A DNA stretch of 64,000 nt, taken from Halobacillus shinanisalinarum (GTDB lineage Bacteria > Bacillota > Bacilli > Bacillales > Halobacillaceae). The position numbers were made by a program, and so were the translations under genes. The notes below the pieces were generated by a model. That model did not search any database and was not told the origin of the DNA. It was given only the letters and a program-made list of their open reading frames with translations. Positions 1-8,774 of this stretch are shown piece after piece (positions within the stretch are counted from its first letter, which is position 1; each line of letters opens with the position of its first letter). The stretch lies in the NCBI RefSeq assembly GCF_022919835.1, contig NZ_CP095074.1:2876001-2940000 (forward strand), in the 5' to 3' direction.

Positions 1-50
1 TAATGAATAGTGATACTGATACGCCAGAAAGATTAGATTTATGAACGTGA

Positions 51-85
51 AAGAGCTGCCGGCATAAAAGCTGGCAGCTCTTTTA
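51..85 (+). terminator. Intrinsic terminator of the gene upstream of the window
   Basis: GAGCTGCCGGC at 53-63 pairs with GCTGGCAGCTC at 70-80 (one G-T wobble) around a six-base loop and is followed by TTTT. It probably ends a gene lying left of position 1. Confidence 0.85.
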
Positions 86-280
86 GTTGGAAAATGCCTT
101 TTATCATCATTTGCTGTAGAAACGAGGGTCCTTTGAGCTGCTAACAGTGACGATCGTTAACTTGTCATTATGTTATGGGTCAATAACCCGTCACATAAAA
201 AATTCAGTACACGTAAAATGCTGTATTCTTTCTTAAGCTTATTTAGCAAGTCATGCTACAATAAGCCTGACTTTTATATT

Positions 281-431
281 AGAGGATGTTCACAAAGTCA
301 CCAAATGATAAAAGGGAATTTCTTCGTTACTCGGTTTTTCCGGTCCTCACGTAGGAGAGGCATACGCTGTGGCCCTCAAAACTTTCGCGCCTCGGACTTC
401 TTGTTTCTCATTCGTCACCTTGAACACACAC
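281..431 (+). repeat. MITE-like dispersed repeat, copy 1
   Basis: The left end (GGATGTTCACAAAGTCACC, 283-301) and the right end (TCACCTTGAACACACAC, 415-431) match the ends of the other copies at 55503, 58452 and, inverted, at 36166 and 31771. This copy has lost the long T run from its right arm. The interior shares CGGTTTTTCCGGTCCTCACG and the ATACGCTGTGG block with the 55503 copy. No open frame is conserved between copies. Confidence 0.75.
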
Positions 432-699
432 TATTACGTATTTTCTTTTACTTGTATCAATTTCATAATTTAAGCCCCTTCTGCCCCAAGAGATTCAAAA
501 CGCAAAAAAGGAAGTACCTCCCCAAATCTAGTCAAGTAGGAAATTTGAAATCATTTTTATTAGGTAAGGGCAGTGATCTGGAAGACTCCATCTCGAGATA
601 GGTTTCCGTTTCCTTGGATAGAGAAGGAGGTCCGGGAAATCACTGAAGTCACTGAAAAACATCTCCTAAATAAAGGGAATTAAAAAAGACAAAAGAAAA

Positions 700-785
700 A
701 ACCTCCAGATTTGGTATAATGGTATCGCCGAACACCACAACACAAAAAGGAGGCTTTTCTTATGCTCACTTCTTTAAGGAGGTAA
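700..785 (+). mobile_element. Possible 5' leader remnant of an insertion sequence
   Basis: A promoter-like GGTATAATGG (712-722) is followed by a very good ribosome binding site (AAAAAGGAGG, 744-753) and an ATG at 762 that opens only a seven-codon frame ending with TAA at 783-785. A strong start region leading nowhere resembles the cut front end of a transposase gene. The link to a particular IS family is a guess from general appearance; it could equally be a short leader peptide for the acetyltransferase gene 45 bases downstream. Confidence 0.25.
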
Positions 786-830
786 AGAGTTTTTGTATAG
801 TAGAAGTATCATGCACCGAGGAGAATGATT

Positions 831-1274
831 ATGAAATGGGTAGAAAAAACATTTGACCAGTTAACAACGAATGAGTTATATACCCTTTTAGAGCATAGAA
901 CGGATGTTTTTGTAGTGGAGCAAAATTGCCCGTACAAAGAGGTAGATGGACGTGACGATGAATGCGTACATATTTGGCTTGAGGATGATGGTGAAATGCT
1001 CGCTTATTGCCGGATTCTCCCACCGCAAACCAGTGACGAATACGATGCAATCGGTCGTGTTCTCGTTACGAAGAAGGCACGCGGCAAGGGGTATGCGAGA
1101 GATATAATGAATAAAGCAATTGATAAGCTGAAGCAAAGAAGGGACGTTGAGAAGATCTCATTGCACGGACAGGAACATTTACGCTACTTTTATGCATCAT
1201 TTGGTTTTGAAGAAATATCTGAGGTTTATCTCGAAGATGACATTCCACATGTAGATATGTTGATGAAGTTGTAG
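831..1274 (+). CDS. GNAT family N-acetyltransferase, ElaA-like
   Basis: Cytosolic acyl-CoA-dependent acetyltransferase of about 147 residues. The N-terminal half (VFVVEQNCPYKEVDGRDDEC, residues 27-44) is typical of the ElaA branch, and the acetyl-CoA loop is seen as RVLVTKKARGKGYAR near residues 76-90, followed by the YFYASFGFE C-terminal strand. The ATG at 831 is chosen over the one at 825 because GAGGAG (818-823) sits a normal distance before 831 but touches 825. The substrate is unknown for the family. It stands alone; the next gene starts about 80 bases later with its own ribosome binding site. Confidence 0.9.
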   Translation: MKWVEKTFDQLTTNELYTLLEHRTDVFVVEQNCPYKEVDGRDDECVHIWLEDDGEMLAYCRILPPQTSDEYDAIGRVLVTKKARGKGYARDIMNKAIDKLKQRRDVEKISLHGQEHLRYFYASFGFEEISEVYLEDDIPHVDMLMKL

Positions 1275-1354
1275 TAGTTAGATGATGTTTGACTAGGGTT
1301 ATTAGGTGGAATAGGTACCCTTGTATAACGATTTACAACATGGAGGGTGCTCAC

Positions 1355-2809
1355 ATGAGTCCACAAACATTTACAAAACAATATATTAATGGGGAATGGA
1401 AGACTGGTTCCAGTGAAAAAACAGTCGAAAACGTGAACCCTTATACAAATCAAACGATCGCAAGCATCCAGTCTGCCAACGAGCAAGACTTGGATGAAGC
1501 TTATAAAGCTGCTGAGGCAGCACAGAAAGATTGGCAAAAGCTTACACCTGGTAAGAAGCAGGCTTACTTTGATGCTCTACTTAAGGCTATGACTAAACGT
1601 AAGGATGAAATTGTTGATTGGTTGGTCAAAGAATCTGGAAGTACGCTCATCAAAGCGGAAGTTGAGTTTCAATCAGCGTATGGCATACTACGAGAATCCG
1701 CCTCATTCCCAACTCGAATGGAGGGTCAAATTTTGCCATCAAATATACCGGAAAAGGAAAACCGTGTTTATCGTTCTCCTAAGGGAGTGATCGGTGTGAT
1801 TGGACCATGGAACTTCCCGTTTCATTTAGCGATGAGATCCGTGGCCCCTGCGATTGCAACAGGCAATGCGGTTGTCGTCAAACCTGCATCAAGTACACCC
1901 GCTACGGCAGGCTTGCTTCTTGCTGACCTGTTTGAAGAAGCTGGATTTCCTAAAGGGGTAATCAATGCCGTCGTTGGTCGAGGCTCTGAAATTGGGGATG
2001 CATTTGTTGCGCACCCTGTACCAAAGCTTATTTCATTTACCGGTTCTACTGAAGTAGGCAGTCATATCGGAGAACTTGCGGGAAAGCATATCAAAGATAC
2101 AGCCCTTGAGTTAGGGGGGAATAATGCCATGCTCGTTCTTGAGGATGCCGACGTTGAAAAAGCAGTTCAGGCTGCTGCTTTCGGCAAGTTTTTACACCAG
2201 GGTCAAATTTGTATTGCCTTAAACCGTATCGTTGTTCATGAGTCTGTTCATGATCAATTTGTGGAAGCATTGAAGCAGAAAGTCGAGGGATTGCAGTCTG
2301 GTGATCCTGCTGAAATACAAACCGTTGTAGGCCCGCTCATTAATCAGGAGGCGTCCGAACGAATCCAAAACGATATAGGTGAGAGCATAGAGCAAGGCGC
2401 AACGAAACTTGTTGGTGGAGAGGTGTCAGGTAATCTGATGCAGCCTACCCTGTTAACAAACGTAACGAATGAGATGCCGATTGCTAAAAACGAAATCTTC
2501 GGTCCTGTAGCTGCAGTTATTAAAGTTACTAGTGAAGAGGAAGCCATTGAAGTGGCGAATGATTCACCATATGGCTTAGGTGGTTCCGTGTTCACTAAAG
2601 ATGTCCACCGTGGTGTTGAGGTAGCGAAACAAATCGAAACGGGTATGATTCACGTCAATGATCAATCTGTAAACGATGAAGGTCACGTCGCCTTTGGTGG
2701 GGAAAAACAGTCTGGTTTAGGACGCTTTGGGGGAGCCTTTGCGATTGATAAATTTACGACAGTCAAAACGATTGGAGTTATGAATGGTTATCGCGAATTC
2801 CCATTCTAA
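1355..2809 (+). CDS. Aldehyde dehydrogenase family protein (YfmT-like)
   Basis: NAD(P)-dependent oxidation of an aldehyde to a carboxylate; 484 residues, the usual length for the family. Visible active-site parts are N153 in GPWNFP, K176 in VVVKPAS, E252 in LELGG and the nucleophile C286 in HQGQICIAL. The sequence feels closest to the YfmT/benzaldehyde-vanillin dehydrogenase branch, so an aromatic aldehyde is plausible, but the substrate cannot be read from sequence. The start at 1355 follows GGAGGG; an open frame continues upstream to 1289 without a ribosome binding site. It ends in a terminator shared with the convergent aminotransferase gene. Confidence 0.93.
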   Translation: MSPQTFTKQYINGEWKTGSSEKTVENVNPYTNQTIASIQSANEQDLDEAYKAAEAAQKDWQKLTPGKKQAYFDALLKAMTKRKDEIVDWLVKESGSTLIKAEVEFQSAYGILRESASFPTRMEGQILPSNIPEKENRVYRSPKGVIGVIGPWNFPFHLAMRSVAPAIATGNAVVVKPASSTPATAGLLLADLFEEAGFPKGVINAVVGRGSEIGDAFVAHPVPKLISFTGSTEVGSHIGELAGKHIKDTALELGGNNAMLVLEDADVEKAVQAAAFGKFLHQGQICIALNRIVVHESVHDQFVEALKQKVEGLQSGDPAEIQTVVGPLINQEASERIQNDIGESIEQGATKLVGGEVSGNLMQPTLLTNVTNEMPIAKNEIFGPVAAVIKVTSEEEAIEVANDSPYGLGGSVFTKDVHRGVEVAKQIETGMIHVNDQSVNDEGHVAFGGEKQSGLGRFGGAFAIDKFTTVKTIGVMNGYREFPF

Positions 2810-2823
2810 TAGAGAATAAACGG

Positions 2824-2855
2824 GAGTCAGGGCACTATTCGCCCTGACTCTTATT
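2824..2855. terminator. Bidirectional terminator between convergent genes
   Basis: Perfect ten-base stem GAGTCAGGGC/GCCCTGACTC with a seven-base loop, between the aldehyde dehydrogenase gene and the converging aminotransferase gene. Confidence 0.85.
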
Positions 2856-4027
2856 CATTGTCGGAATTGTTTAAAGCGCTGAACGGACTCACGAAGGTCT
2901 TCTTCAGAATTGTTTAAACCGATTCGGACATATCCTTCTCCGTAAGCACCGAAGCCTACTCCTGGAGCAACGAATAAGCCAACTTGTTCAAGCAGTGCGT
3001 CCGCAAAGGATTGTGATGTATAACCTTCAGGGACCTTTAGCCATACGAAGAAAGAACCTTTACATGGCATAAGTTCCCAGCCTATTTCTTCAAAACCTTC
3101 TATTAAAATATTCCTTCTTAATTCATACGTTTCACGCAACTCTTTTACCGACTCTTGGGAGTCAAGCAGAGCTGTGGCCGTAGCTTCTTGAACCGCTCCG
3201 AACAAACTTACATAATAATGGTCTTGGATTTTCTCAAGTGCCTCAACCACACTCGGATTACCAACAGCGAAAGCGACACGCCACCCCGCCATATTATACG
3301 TTTTTGACATCGTATAGATTTCGATACCGACGTCTTTTGCCCCGGGCACCTGCATAAAGCTGAGCGGTTTTTTATGCTCATCGAATCCAATTGCCCCATA
3401 AGCAAAGTCATGGACGACACATATATTATGCTGGTCAGCGAACTCAATTGTTTCTTTGAAGAATTCTTCAGACGCGACAGCACCTGTTGGGTTATTAGGA
3501 TAATTTAAAAACATCAACTTGGCTTTTTCTAATGTTTCTTTATCTAGTGCGTTATAATCCGGTAAAAAGCTATTTTCCTGGAGAAGTGGCAGGGACTTCA
3601 TCACTGCATCTGCTATCGCCACCCCGGACCAATAATCAGGATAGCCTGGGTCAGGAACGAGCGCAACATCGTCTGGGTTCAAGAAACATTGACTGAGCTC
3701 GACAAGACCGGCTTTGCTCCCGAACATGATCGCCACTTCAGATGAAGGGTCAAGCGTCACGTTATATTCTCGTTTATAAAATTGAGCCGCCGCTTCTTTC
3801 AGATAATCGAATCCCTGGAATGGCGAATATTTATGATAGACAGGGTCTTCGGCGGCTTTTTGTAATGATTGAACGATGTGGTCTGGTGTGGGCTGGTCAG
3901 GATTGCCTTGGCCAAGATTAATGACATCGTGGCCTTTTTGTTGATATGTATTTAACTTCTTAACGAGTTCAGCAAAAAATTGATCGGGTAGTCTCTTTAG
4001 GGTTTCAGATTGAGGGAAGTTTTTCAT
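2855..4027 (-). CDS. mtnE: PLP-dependent aminotransferase, MtnE-like
   Basis: Class I/II fold-type I aminotransferase of 390 residues. The pyridoxal phosphate lysine is K242 in TMSKTYNMAGWR, with NNPTG at 178-182 and D207/Y210 in the cofactor pocket. The N-terminal run INLGQGNPDQPTP (36-48) matches what I know of the Bacillus MtnE (YkrV) group, which makes methionine from ketomethylthiobutyrate in methionine salvage. An MtnU-like amidase lies 3.8 kb away on the same strand, which agrees with that role. I see no S-box riboswitch upstream (4028-4170), unlike the B. subtilis salvage genes, so regulation may differ. A general aspartate or aromatic aminotransferase role is the alternative. Confidence 0.7.
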   Translation of the reverse strand: MKNFPQSETLKRLPDQFFAELVKKLNTYQQKGHDVINLGQGNPDQPTPDHIVQSLQKAAEDPVYHKYSPFQGFDYLKEAAAQFYKREYNVTLDPSSEVAIMFGSKAGLVELSQCFLNPDDVALVPDPGYPDYWSGVAIADAVMKSLPLLQENSFLPDYNALDKETLEKAKLMFLNYPNNPTGAVASEEFFKETIEFADQHNICVVHDFAYGAIGFDEHKKPLSFMQVPGAKDVGIEIYTMSKTYNMAGWRVAFAVGNPSVVEALEKIQDHYYVSLFGAVQEATATALLDSQESVKELRETYELRRNILIEGFEEIGWELMPCKGSFFVWLKVPEGYTSQSFADALLEQVGLFVAPGVGFGAYGEGYVRIGLNNSEEDLRESVQRFKQFRQ

Positions 4028-4170
4028 GTGGTCACACCTTTTTATAATATTTTTTGAAAAATTCTAATAAGTTATCTTAACGCGGGAGTGTTGATTTGTA
4101 AAGTGAACTTGAATTTGTTGGACTTGTAGTAGGTATAATAAGAGAAGAAGCTTTGAAGGGACGTGTAAGA

Positions 4171-5502
4171 ATGAAGTTTATCATTATCGGCGGGGATGCT
4201 GCCGGCATGAGTGCTGCTATGCAAATGGTTCGAAATAGTAAAGGTAATGAAATTGTTACTCTTGAACGTGGGGAGATTTATTCATATGGCCAATGCGGCT
4301 TGCCTTACGTTTTTGGAGGAGAAGTTGATTCGTTTAATGATTTAATTGCACGGACACCCGAGACATTTCGTGACAAATACGGGATTGACGCGCGCTTGCT
4401 GCATGAAGTTACAAAAGTGGATTGTGATCACAAGATTGTCTATGGCATTGATCATGGCAGTGGTGAAAAGTTTGAGGAGTCCTATGATCGTTTACTAATT
4501 GCTACGGGAGCAGATCCGGTACTCCCTCCATGGGAAGGAAAGAATCTGTCTGGAATTCACCCGTTAAAAACGATTCCCGATGCAAAGGCGATCATGGATG
4601 ATTTGCAGGAAGATGTGCATCAGGTGTCCATCATCGGCGGTGGCTATATCGGTCTTGAAATGGCAGAAAATTTAGCTGCTATTGGTAAAAAAGTAAGGAT
4701 GATCGATCGTGGGGATCGTTTAGGTAAAATTTTTGACGAGGACATGAGTGAATTGATTCATAAGGAAGCTGAAAGGCAGGGGGTAGAACTCGTTCTTAAT
4801 GAATCAGTTGAAGGGTTTAATGGGAAAGACAGGGTAGCAAGTGTCATCACGGACGAGGGAGAGTACGAGACGGACCTTGTTTTAGCTGCTGTTGGTGTCG
4901 CTCCGAATACATCATTTCTAAACGGAACGGGAATTTATACGAGTTATAATCAGGCGATCGAGGTCAATGCGTTTATGGAAACGAGTATTATGGATATTTA
5001 CGCAGCTGGGGATTGTGCCACACAATTTCACCGTGTTAAACAGCGTCCGGACTATGTACCGCTTGGGACCCACGCAAATAAACAAGGGAGAGTTGCTGGG
5101 TTAAATATGATTGATAAACGGCGAGTTTTTCGTGGGATCGTAGGTACGTCTATTCTGAAATTTTTTGAGCTGACACTTGCTCGGACAGGTTTGTCATCTC
5201 GTGAGGCAGAAGAAGAGCATTTTCCTTACCAAACTGTTTCGATTGAATCGACACATGAGGCGGGATATTACTCAAAAGATAACCCGATGACGTTGAAATT
5301 GATATACGATGAGCAGTCACGGCAGTTGCTAGGGGGTCAAATCATCGGACGACAAGGCGTGGATAAACGGATTGATGTGCTGGCCACAGCCATTTATCAC
5401 AACATGACTGTAGATGAGCTTATTGATCTCGATCTCTCCTATTCTCCTCCTTATAACAGTGTATGGGATCCGATCCAGCAAGCGGCTCGCCGGGCAAAGT
5501 GA
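4171..5502 (+). CDS. cdr: CoA-disulfide reductase family flavoprotein
   Basis: FAD-dependent pyridine nucleotide-disulfide oxidoreductase of 443 residues. The N-terminal FAD site is [13 protein letters not shown] (4-16), the NAD(P)H site is [13 protein letters not shown] around residues 155-167, and there is a single active cysteine, C42 in SYGQCGLPY, as in Staphylococcus CoA-disulfide reductase rather than the CxxxxC of glutathione reductase. The usual C-terminal dimerisation domain follows. The likely job is keeping coenzyme A or a related low-molecular-weight thiol reduced. The start at 4171 is preceded by GAAGGG; the upstream in-frame ATG at 4153 overlaps that site. Confidence 0.8.
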   Translation: MKFIIIGGDAAGMSAAMQMVRNSKGNEIVTLERGEIYSYGQCGLPYVFGGEVDSFNDLIARTPETFRDKYGIDARLLHEVTKVDCDHKIVYGIDHGSGEKFEESYDRLLIATGADPVLPPWEGKNLSGIHPLKTIPDAKAIMDDLQEDVHQVSIIGGGYIGLEMAENLAAIGKKVRMIDRGDRLGKIFDEDMSELIHKEAERQGVELVLNESVEGFNGKDRVASVITDEGEYETDLVLAAVGVAPNTSFLNGTGIYTSYNQAIEVNAFMETSIMDIYAAGDCATQFHRVKQRPDYVPLGTHANKQGRVAGLNMIDKRRVFRGIVGTSILKFFELTLARTGLSSREAEEEHFPYQTVSIESTHEAGYYSKDNPMTLKLIYDEQSRQLLGGQIIGRQGVDKRIDVLATAIYHNMTVDELIDLDLSYSPPYNSVWDPIQQAARRAK

Positions 5503-5562
5503 AACCTTTAATGATGTGTGACCGTATAAAAGGGGACTGAATATTGAAAGGGTGAGTGAGTA

Positions 5563-5766
5563 ATGGGTGAACAAGGATGTATGAAATGCGGCAGTACAGA
5601 AGCCGGGACGAAGGATGTATCGATGACAGGCTCAGGTCTATCAAAAATGCTTGATGTACAAAATAACAAGTTTACCGTTGTTTATTGTAAGAATTGTGGT
5701 TATTCAGAGTTTTACAATACTCAAGCTTCAAAAGGAAGTAATATTTTTGATTTGTTCTTTGGGTAA
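5563..5766 (+). CDS. Small zinc-ribbon protein (COG3478-like)
   Basis: A 67-residue protein with two CxxC knuckles, C6/C9 (CMKC) and a second pair (CKNC) near residues 43-46, which should bind one zinc ion as a ribbon. The C-terminal NIFDLFFG tail is typical of a small Firmicutes family described only as predicted nucleic-acid-binding Zn-ribbon proteins. It starts 60 bases after the flavoprotein gene and 116 bases before nos, on the same strand, so co-transcription is possible. No function is known. Confidence 0.75.
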   Translation: MGEQGCMKCGSTEAGTKDVSMTGSGLSKMLDVQNNKFTVVYCKNCGYSEFYNTQASKGSNIFDLFFG

Positions 5767-5882
5767 ATATGAAGTACCTGTTGGCTCTTAGTGCATTTTT
5801 TCTGTAAAACCCTCCATACCCATGATGGTACAATAAATGTGATAAAATGAGGGCAATCATGAATACAGGAGGCATCTCTGTT

Positions 5883-6962
5883 TTGAGTACTGGTTTATGG
5901 CAGGAGGCTGAAACGTTTATTCGTCAGTGTTATGTGGAACTTGGTAAGTCGAATGAACAAATAGATGAAAGACTAAGAGAAGTGAAAGAGCTTATAGATC
6001 GCACGGGAACCTATCATCATACGTATGAAGAACTTGAATATGGTGCTAAAGTTGCCTGGAGAAACAGCAATCGCTGCATTGGGCGTTTGTTTTGGGAAGG
6101 TTTGAAAGTGTTTGACCAGCGTAACATTGAAGATGAAGAGGGGATTCGTAATGCTCTCTTGACCCATATGGACTATGCGACAAATGGAGGTAAAATCCGC
6201 TCCACCATCTCAATCTTTAAACCGAAGCGGCAAGACAAGGAGATTCGCATATGGAATCATCAACTCGTTCGATATGCCGGCTATGAGGAAGAGTACGGAA
6301 TGGTAGGAGATCCAGCTTCCGTTGAATTCACAAAGAAGTGCCAAGAGTTAGGTTGGCGAGGAGAAGGTGGAAGATTTGATGTTCTGCCGCTTGTTATACA
6401 AATCGATGGCCGTCAGCCAAAGTGGTTTGATATACCAAAAGAAAAACTGCTCGAGGTTTCGCTTCATCACCCTGATTATGAGTGGTTCGAGGATCTTGGG
6501 CTAAAATGGTATGCCGTTCCGTTTATTTCTGATATGTGCCTTGAAATTGGAGGCTTGGATTATACTGCGGCTCCTTTTAATGGATGGTATATGGGTACGG
6601 AAATAGGGGCACGTAATTTAGCTGATGAATTTCGTTACAACTTGCTGCCGACAGTTGCTGAGGCGATGGGATTGGATACAAATCGAAACAGCTCCCTTTG
6701 GAAAGATCGTGCGCTTGTAGAGCTGAACCAGGCTGTGCTCTATTCTTATAAAGCTGCCAAGGTGAGTATCGTCGATCATCATACCGCTGCCCAGCAGTTT
6801 CAACTTTTTCAAAATAAAGAAGTGAAGTGCGGACGGGAAGCGACGGGGGATTGGACATGGTTGATCCCACCGATGTCGCCAGCCGCAACGAACATCTTTC
6901 ATCAGTCGTTTGAAGATCGGATGGATACACCGAATTACTTTTATCAAGAAAAAGCATTTTGA
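5883..6962 (+). CDS. nos: Nitric oxide synthase oxygenase (bacterial NOS)
   Basis: Heme enzyme that oxidises L-arginine to citrulline and nitric oxide using electrons from separate flavoprotein partners; only the oxygenase domain is present, as usual in Bacillus. The heme thiolate ligand is C65 in RNSNRCIGR, and the arginine-binding glutamate lies in WYMGTEIGARNL. From known work, bacterial NO protects against oxidative stress and antibiotics. I place the start at the TTG (5883) ten bases after AGGAGG (5867-5872), giving 359 residues; ATGs at 5847 and 5859 have no ribosome binding site, and 5859 lies upstream of the SD. The gene ends just before the methyltransferase leader. Confidence 0.95.
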   Translation: MSTGLWQEAETFIRQCYVELGKSNEQIDERLREVKELIDRTGTYHHTYEELEYGAKVAWRNSNRCIGRLFWEGLKVFDQRNIEDEEGIRNALLTHMDYATNGGKIRSTISIFKPKRQDKEIRIWNHQLVRYAGYEEEYGMVGDPASVEFTKKCQELGWRGEGGRFDVLPLVIQIDGRQPKWFDIPKEKLLEVSLHHPDYEWFEDLGLKWYAVPFISDMCLEIGGLDYTAAPFNGWYMGTEIGARNLADEFRYNLLPTVAEAMGLDTNRNSSLWKDRALVELNQAVLYSYKAAKVSIVDHHTAAQQFQLFQNKEVKCGREATGDWTWLIPPMSPAATNIFHQSFEDRMDTPNYFYQEKAF

Positions 6963-7051
6963 GTGGAAAGTCCTTTATTTTCTTCAGGACTGCTCACGAT
7001 TTTGATAACATATCCGCTAAAATCAGAATATGTACGCTTAAGGAGGTCCCC

Positions 7052-7783
7052 ATGGAATATAAAGGCCCGTCAGCATACGATAATGAGCAGTTTTTGGATA
7101 ACTTTTTAGCAAGGAGAAATCGTGAAGAGAGTCCTAATAATACGATGGAACACCCTGCTTTCATGAAATTTCTTGGCGATGTCAGTCAAAGGAAGATTCT
7201 TGATCTCGGATGTGGGGATGCTCAATTTGGTGTAGAGTTATTGGAACAGGGATGTGCTTCATATGAGGGAGTAGAAGGGTCAAGTAAAATGACGGACCAA
7301 GCGAGGAGTACGCTTGGTCAACTAAAAGGAAAAGTATTTCACTCGTCCATGGAAGATTGGGATTATCCTCACGATCATTATGATGTGATCATTTCAAGAG
7401 TTTCCTTCCATTACATAGAAAAGCTGCAACCTGTTTTTAAGAAAATTCATCAATCTCTTCGTGAAAATGGCAGGTTTGTTTTCAGCGTTCAGCACCCAGT
7501 ACTAACCTCTTCCCAAGTGAGTGCCGAGCAATCCTCTAAAAAGTTTAATTGGGTAGTCGATAATTATTTTGAATGCGAAAAGCGTGTGGAGCCATGGATT
7601 AATGAGAAGGTAGTAAAGTATCATCGAACATTTGAAGAATATTTCAGATTAGTAAAAGGTGCCGGATTTAAGATTGATGATGTGAGTGAGTGTACACCAA
7701 GGCGAGACAACTTTAATAGCGAGGAAGAGTATGAGAGACGGAAGCGTATTCCGTTGTTCCTTATCTTTGCTTGCCAAAAATGA
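7052..7783 (+). CDS. Class I SAM-dependent methyltransferase
   Basis: A 243-residue cytosolic protein with the SAM-binding motif ILDLGCGDAQFG near residues 43-54 and a C-terminal arm containing SECTPRRDNF that may select the substrate. It resembles the UbiE/YodH-type small-molecule methyltransferases, but no substrate can be assigned. The start at 7052 follows AGGAGG at 7041-7046. It lies 89 bases after nos and ends in its own terminator, so it may be read through from nos. Confidence 0.85.
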   Translation: MEYKGPSAYDNEQFLDNFLARRNREESPNNTMEHPAFMKFLGDVSQRKILDLGCGDAQFGVELLEQGCASYEGVEGSSKMTDQARSTLGQLKGKVFHSSMEDWDYPHDHYDVIISRVSFHYIEKLQPVFKKIHQSLRENGRFVFSVQHPVLTSSQVSAEQSSKKFNWVVDNYFECEKRVEPWINEKVVKYHRTFEEYFRLVKGAGFKIDDVSECTPRRDNFNSEEEYERRKRIPLFLIFACQK

Positions 7784-7808
7784 AAAAAGCCCGTTGACGG
7801 GCTTTTTC
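7783..7808 (+). terminator. Intrinsic terminator
   Basis: AAAAAGCCCG-ttga-CGGGCTTTTT directly after the methyltransferase stop codon. Confidence 0.85.
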
Positions 7809-7871
7809 TAATTTTGGTGCCAAATTTTTAATAATTGAGTTTCGCCGCGATTTTTAGAAAATAGTCGCGAA

Positions 7872-8654
7872 TCACTTATAAAGGTCTGGCCGCCGATCTT
7901 GGAAAATAGGAATTTGATCGCGGATTGCCTCTACTCTTGTAAAGTCAACCTCAACCATCAAGATTTCCTCTTCTTCGCCTGCTTCACCAACAACGGTCCC
8001 CCATGGATCCACGACGATCGAATGGCCGCCGAATTCATTGTTAGGGTCAGCTCCAACCCGGTTGCAGGCAATAACAAAGCATTGGTTTTCAATGGCGCGA
8101 CTGATTAATAAATGGCGCCAATGCGCAACACGTGGTTTTGGCCATTCGGCGACAACAAACAGTCCGCGAGCTCCTTCAAGCATGTGGGTACGGATCCATT
8201 CAGGGAAACGAATATCGTAGCAGATCACCCCTGCCACAGGTGTTTCGCCTAACTGAAAGTTCCCTTGCTGATTACCAGACTTCAAATATTTCTCTTCATC
8301 CATTAATCGGAACAGGTGAGCTTTTCGATACTTCATACAGCGCTCACCATTTTCGTCATAGACGACAAAGGTATTGTAAAAATCCTCCCCATCCCGTTCG
8401 GCAATTGAGCTTGCAATCATAACTTTATGATTCTCGGCTAATTCGGCTAGCAGCTGATGGGTGGGTCCATCGAGTTTTTCTGCAATTTTGTCAAAATGGC
8501 TTAAATCATAGCCTGTTGTCCACATCTCTGGAAGAAGAATGACTTCACCGCCTTTTGCTACAGCTTCTTTAATGTGTGCACGGACATTCTTGCGGTTCAT
8601 AGCAGGATCCCCATAAGCGATGTCCATTTGGATAATTGCTAAATTAGTTGTCAT
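7872..8654 (-). CDS. mtnU: Carbon-nitrogen hydrolase, MtnU/omega-amidase-like
   Basis: Nitrilase-superfamily amidase of 260 residues with the full Glu-Lys-Cys triad: E43 in LLPEMW, K111 in YRKAHLF and C145 in GVICYDIRFPEW. The family member MtnU (YkrU) of Bacillus cleaves 2-oxoglutaramate or 2-oxosuccinamate left by glutamine or asparagine transaminases. With the MtnE-like aminotransferase nearby on the same strand, this forms a transaminase plus omega-amidase pair that makes amination irreversible. The start at 8654 follows GAAAGAGGTGA on the minus strand. The pair is separated here by four genes on the other strand, so the genes are not one operon. Confidence 0.8.
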   Translation of the reverse strand: MTTNLAIIQMDIAYGDPAMNRKNVRAHIKEAVAKGGEVILLPEMWTTGYDLSHFDKIAEKLDGPTHQLLAELAENHKVMIASSIAERDGEDFYNTFVVYDENGERCMKYRKAHLFRLMDEEKYLKSGNQQGNFQLGETPVAGVICYDIRFPEWIRTHMLEGARGLFVVAEWPKPRVAHWRHLLISRAIENQCFVIACNRVGADPNNEFGGHSIVVDPWGTVVGEAGEEEEILMVEVDFTRVEAIRDQIPIFQDRRPDLYK

Positions 8655-8774
8655 CGTTTCACCTCTTTCCATTAGTTTACCAGAAAATGACCATTGGTTC
8701 TTTATTTGTATGAAAAACTGACAGCCATGCTAAAATAAAAGCATGAACTATCAAAGAGAAAGGCGGAGAAGACT

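Larger units (their letters stand above)
86..830. other. Gene-poor left intergenic region
   Basis: About 745 bases without a convincing gene. It holds one copy of the GTTCAAAAAGT-ended repeat (281-431) and a possible insertion-sequence leader remnant (about 700-785). A 143-codon open frame at 170-601 runs through the repeat; it has no ribosome binding site and no recognisable domain, so it is not called. No clear promoter was identified for the acetyltransferase gene at 831. Confidence 0.6.

Noticed and set aside
170..601. 143-codon open frame on the plus strand
   Set aside because: It runs through a dispersed repeat, has no ribosome binding site and encodes no recognisable domain.
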